This document shows positions 63,299 through 64,000 of a stretch of 64,000 nucleotides of DNA, one piece after another. Each line of letters begins with the position of its first letter. Positions within the stretch are counted from its first letter, which is position 1. The notes below the pieces were generated by a model. It had not been told where the DNA came from and searched no databases. It worked only from the letters and a program-made list of their open reading frames with translations. The translations under genes and the position numbers were made by a program. This DNA comes from UBA2287 sp964479665 (lineage in GTDB: Bacteria; Bacteroidota; Bacteroidia; Bacteroidales; Tenuifilaceae): the NCBI GenBank assembly GCA_964479665.1, contig CAYZNN010000018.1, positions 1 through 64,000 on the forward strand, written 5' to 3'.

Positions 63299-64000
63299 GT
63301 GAAGCGACGCATTGCCATACTCGGATCGACTGGTTCCATTGGAACCCAAGCACTCGATGTGATTAGCAGAAATCCCGAACTTTTCGAGGTTGAACTGCTA
63401 ACTGCCAACAATAGCGCCGAATCGCTCATTTGCCAAGCCCGAGAGCATAAACCCAATACGGTTGTAATTGGCAATAAAAGTAAGTATGTGCAAGTTAAGA
63501 ACGAATTGGAACCGTTTGGTATCAAAGTATTTGCTGGTGAGGAATCCATTGCACAAGCAGTTGAGATGGATGGTATTGACATGGTCCTCTCGGCCTTGGT
63601 GGGCTACTCTGGGCTAATTCCCACCATTAATGCCATAAAGAAAGGGAAACCAATTGCTCTTGCCAACAAGGAAACCCTGGTGGTTGCTGGTGAATTGGTA
63701 ATGGATTTAGCCCACAGATTTAAAGTTCCCATTATTCCAGTCGATTCGGAGCATTCCGCCGTATTCCAATGCCTAGTTGGCGAAACCAACCCAATTGAAA
63801 AAATTATACTTACCGCTTCGGGTGGACCCTTCCGTGGAAAAACGTACGACCAACTTAAGGGTGTTTCCCTTGCCGATGCCTTGAACCACCCCAATTGGTG
63901 CATGGGAAATAAAATTACTATCGATTCGGCCACTATGATGAATAAGGGCTTTGAGGTAATTGAAGCCAAATGGCTTTTTGGGCTCACGCCCAACCAAATT
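63299..64000 (+). CDS. dxr: 1-deoxy-D-xylulose 5-phosphate reductoisomerase (5' part)
   Basis: Open to the window edge, 234 codons visible of about 390. The GTG at 63299 starts VKRRIAILGSTGSIGTQALDVI, the NADPH site. Further on come ALANKETLVVAGELVM, IPVDSEHSAVFQCL and TASGGPFRGK, with HPNWCMGNKITIDSATMMNKGFEVIEA at the end. It makes 2-C-methyl-D-erythritol 4-phosphate for isoprenoids. Truncated only by the end of the window. Confidence 0.95.
   Translation, partial: MKRRIAILGSTGSIGTQALDVISRNPELFEVELLTANNSAESLICQAREHKPNTVVIGNKSKYVQVKNELEPFGIKVFAGEESIAQAVEMDGIDMVLSALVGYSGLIPTINAIKKGKPIALANKETLVVAGELVMDLAHRFKVPIIPVDSEHSAVFQCLVGETNPIEKIILTASGGPFRGKTYDQLKGVSLADALNHPNWCMGNKITIDSATMMNKGFEVIEAKWLFGLTPNQI

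Overview
The window is a piece of a Bacteroidota chromosome, most likely class Bacteroidia (Bacteroidales or Marinilabiliales-like; genus not resolvable by eye). The support is SusC/SusD genes, Bacteroidota-type promoters (TAnnTTTG, sometimes with an upstream TTTG), FecI/FecR/STN-TonB signalling, low GC, and an ordinary set of housekeeping genes (dnaK, gap, glyA, ribBA, fmt, panB, rlmB, dxr).

Layout. 1-3427 is a mobile margin: a small XRE regulator with a perfect inverted repeat over its promoter, a solitary SPPY-type DNA methyltransferase, and an IS1595-like element (2276-3427) with a frameshifted transposase. The IS abuts the remains of a membrane PAS sensor gene (3428-4393), which is frameshifted and truncated. 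4638-29556 is a 25-kb polysaccharide utilization locus (PUL). It holds a Reg_prop/Y_Y_Y/LuxR one-component regulator, SusC, SusD, a LamG surface lipoprotein, three tandem GH144-type genes (the middle one with two in-frame TAA codons), a large unassigned CBM/discoidin/(alpha/alpha)6 protein, a GPH-type symporter with a coiled-coil insertion, a GH35 protein, a GH94 phosphorylase and an SGNH esterase. The PUL is bracketed by a 255-bp direct repeat (4270-4524 and 29548-29802, 3 mismatches) made of the 5' end and promoter of the broken sensor gene.

The combination GH144 + long GH94 + GH35 without GH3 predicts a beta-1,2-glucan (sophoro-oligosaccharide) pathway. In this model GH144 lipoproteins cut the glucan at the surface and in the periplasm, SusCD imports oligosaccharides, the symporter moves them across the inner membrane, and cytoplasmic GH94 phosphorolysis and GH35 transglucosylation finish the job. 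This is inferred from family membership and context.

29942-53377 is mostly core chromosome: glyA, a CheY-like regulator, tRNA-Met, an LptF/G-type permease, two glycosyltransferases, ribBA, fmt, a LysM glucosaminidase, cdd, an adenylate cyclase, rluA-type synthase, panB, dnaK, a MORN/YwqK protein, gap, an ABC-F ATPase and rlmB. 53507-56306 holds a MarR regulator divergent from a DUF302 gene, and an alginate-export-type porin. 56409-57673 is a second IS (IS256/IS1249-like), its transposase interrupted by one TGA. After the initiator tRNA come an STN-TonB receptor, FecR and an ECF sigma factor on the minus strand, then an M23 peptidase and a partial dxr at the right edge.

Several genes carry single nonsense or frameshift lesions (both transposases, the sensor, the second GH144, the 29942 gene). 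They cluster around mobile or recently rearranged DNA, but sequencing error should be excluded for the homopolymer cases.
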